Source: Bacillota bacterium
GTDB lineage: Bacteria; Bacillota; Clostridia; Lutisporales; Lutisporaceae
Assembly: GCA_023405875.1 (NCBI GenBank)
Contig: JAEXXN010000226.1
Span: 1 to 5,737, forward strand
DNA length: 5,737 nucleotides
Direction: 5' to 3'
Shown here: piece after piece, positions 4,780 to 5,737 of the stretch
How positions within the stretch are numbered: position 1 is the stretch's first letter
Layout of the letters: every line of letters begins with the position of its first letter
Program-made: the position numbers and the translations under genes
Notes under the pieces: model-generated
What the model was told of the DNA's origin: nothing
The model's database searches: none
What the model saw: only the letters and a program-made list of their open reading frames with translations

Positions 4780-5737
4780 ATGTTTGGAAAAGTTAACGGC
4801 AAGAAGTTGGCGGGGCTTATTCTCGCAGGTGTTATTACTATTTCGGGAGCTACGGCGGCATTTGCAGCGGACCAGAGTAGTGTACAGCCCGTTGCAGGCC
4901 GGAACAAACCTGCCGCCAGGATGGATTTCTCAAAAATGTCTGCTGCTATAGAAGCAGCAATTGAAAAGCTGGTAACAGCAGGCACCATTACACAGGCACA
5001 AGCGGACGCAGTATTGAAGATATATACACCTGCCGAGCGGAAGGGTATCCCTGACGGTGAAAGAAAGAACTCTATCGCCGGGCTGGTAACGGCGGGTACA
5101 ATCACCCAGGCACAGGCTGATGCAATAAATGCGGCGGTCAAGGCAGGCAGAGAGTCCAAGAAGTCTGCAGAGACAGTAGTAGCTGAGCTGGTAACAGCAG
5201 GTACGATAACACAGGTACAAGCAGATGCTGTGGCCAAAGTATTTACACCGGTCGATCGGAAGCTTGCCCCTGACGGTGAAAGAAAGAACACCATTGCCGG
5301 GCTGGTAACGGCAGGTACAATCACCCAGGCACAGGCTGATGCGATCAATACGGCAGTCAAGACAGGAAGAGAAGCTAAGAAAACTTCAGAGGCAGTATTG
5401 ACGGAACTGGTAACAGCAGGTACAATAACTCAGGCTCAAGCGGATGAAGTTGCCAAGGTGTTTGCACCGGGTGAGAGAAAAGATGTAGCTGATAAAGCAA
5501 GGAAGAATCCTGTAGCTGAATTAGTAACGGCAGGGACAATAACTCAGGCACAGGTTGATGCAATCAATGCTGCAATAAAAGCCGGAAGGGAAGCAAAGGG
5601 GTCTACAGAGGATGTATTGAAAGAGCTGGTGGCAGCAGGTACGATAACACAGGCCCAAGCGGATGCAGTAGCCAAAGTGTTCACACCTGGAGAAAGAAAA
5701 GGTATGACTGATAAAGTAAACAAGAACCCTATAGCTG
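4780..5737 (+). CDS. Secreted tandem-repeat protein, LVTAGTITQAQAD modules (N-terminal part)
   Basis: The first 319 residues of an exported repeat protein; no stop is reached before the right edge. AAGAAGGAG (4762-4770) lies 9 nt before the ATG. The signal peptide has a basic start (KVNGKK), a hydrophobic core about 10-28 and likely cleavage at AFA29 or A30. A linker (31-60) leads into seven visible copies of LVTAGTITQAQAD, starting at residues 64, 102, 137, 175, 210, 248 and 283. Spacings alternate 38, 35, 38, 35, 38, 35, so the true unit is 73 residues: an A module ending in a KVFTP-x-ERK loop and a B module ending in a helix like INAAVKAGREAKK. Each module reads as helix-turn-helix with Thr capping the second helix. 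No cysteine, catalytic motif or anchor is visible; an anchor could lie beyond the edge. The module also occurs in the protein at 1596-2279. Function unknown; a surface, spore-layer or envelope-stress role is inferred from context. Confidence 0.9.
   Translation, partial: MFGKVNGKKLAGLILAGVITISGATAAFAADQSSVQPVAGRNKPAARMDFSKMSAAIEAAIEKLVTAGTITQAQADAVLKIYTPAERKGIPDGERKNSIAGLVTAGTITQAQADAINAAVKAGRESKKSAETVVAELVTAGTITQVQADAVAKVFTPVDRKLAPDGERKNTIAGLVTAGTITQAQADAINTAVKTGREAKKTSEAVLTELVTAGTITQAQADEVAKVFAPGERKDVADKARKNPVAELVTAGTITQAQVDAINAAIKAGREAKGSTEDVLKELVAAGTITQAQADAVAKVFTPGERKGMTDKVNKNPIA
4969..5737 (+). repeat. 219-bp tandem coding repeat, three full copies and a partial fourth
   Basis: The 73-residue A+B unit is repeated at 4969, 5188, 5407 and 5626; the fourth copy runs off the edge. 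DNA identity is high as well as protein identity. For example, the 105 nt from 5050 and the 105 nt from 5269 differ at only about 11 sites by eye. Units 1 and 2 share the DGERKN loop, while units 3 and 4 share a DK-x-x-(K/R)KNP-type loop, so neighbouring copies are most alike. This points to local duplication or gene conversion. The repeat also creates long but meaningless open frames on the opposite strand. Confidence 0.92.

Noticed and set aside
4773..5360. Open frame of 195 codons on the minus strand opposite the repeat protein
   Set aside because: The sense frame has a signal peptide, ribosome binding site and a perfect module periodicity; the antisense frame is a by-product of the repeated codons and has no credible start.
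4969..5737. CRISPR array or other DNA-level direct-repeat array
   Set aside because: The repeats are in frame within one coding sequence, the period is 219 bp, and there are no short unique spacers.

Overview
The window looks like chromosomal DNA from an endospore-forming, moderately AT-rich Clostridia-type Firmicute. The evidence is the C-terminus of a GerAB/GerKB-type spore germination permease, a complete alpha/beta-type small acid-soluble spore protein (SASP), strong GGAGG-type ribosome binding sites before nearly every gene, and OmpR/HAMP-kinase architecture typical of the group. The genus cannot be fixed from the sequence alone.

Left part (1-1217), spore-related. The germination permease enters from the left edge on the + strand and ends at 439. 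It converges, 12 nt apart, on a small minus-strand gene (452-766) for a Pro/Ala-rich protein with a C-terminal membrane segment; a sigma-K-like promoter lies upstream of that gene. Next comes the SASP gene (993-1217, minus) with its own intrinsic terminator. An unassigned hairpin at 857-900 sits between the two minus-strand genes.

Middle (1218-1595). This 378-nt divergent intergenic region has no convincing gene. It holds a cluster of hairpins (about 1278-1429) resembling a structured RNA or a non-autonomous IS200/IS605-like remnant, and a separate 8-bp hairpin just ahead of the next ribosome binding site.

Right part (1596-5737), an envelope signalling cluster. A secreted, charged helical protein (1596-2279, +) converges through a strong terminator on a two-component operon on the minus strand: response regulator first (3804-4499), sensor kinase second (2327-3799). 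Divergent from the regulator is a second secreted protein (4780 to beyond the right edge) made almost entirely of tandem LVTAGTITQAQAD modules with alternating 38- and 35-residue spacing. The two secreted proteins share the same short module, (L/M)-V-x-x-G-x-(I/L)-T-x-x-x-A-(D/E)-x-I, and they flank the OmpR-type system. The most interesting hypothesis here is that they are its targets or its extracytoplasmic modulators, loosely analogous to CpxP/Spy and CpxAR. That link is inferred from gene order and motif resemblance and is not demonstrated.
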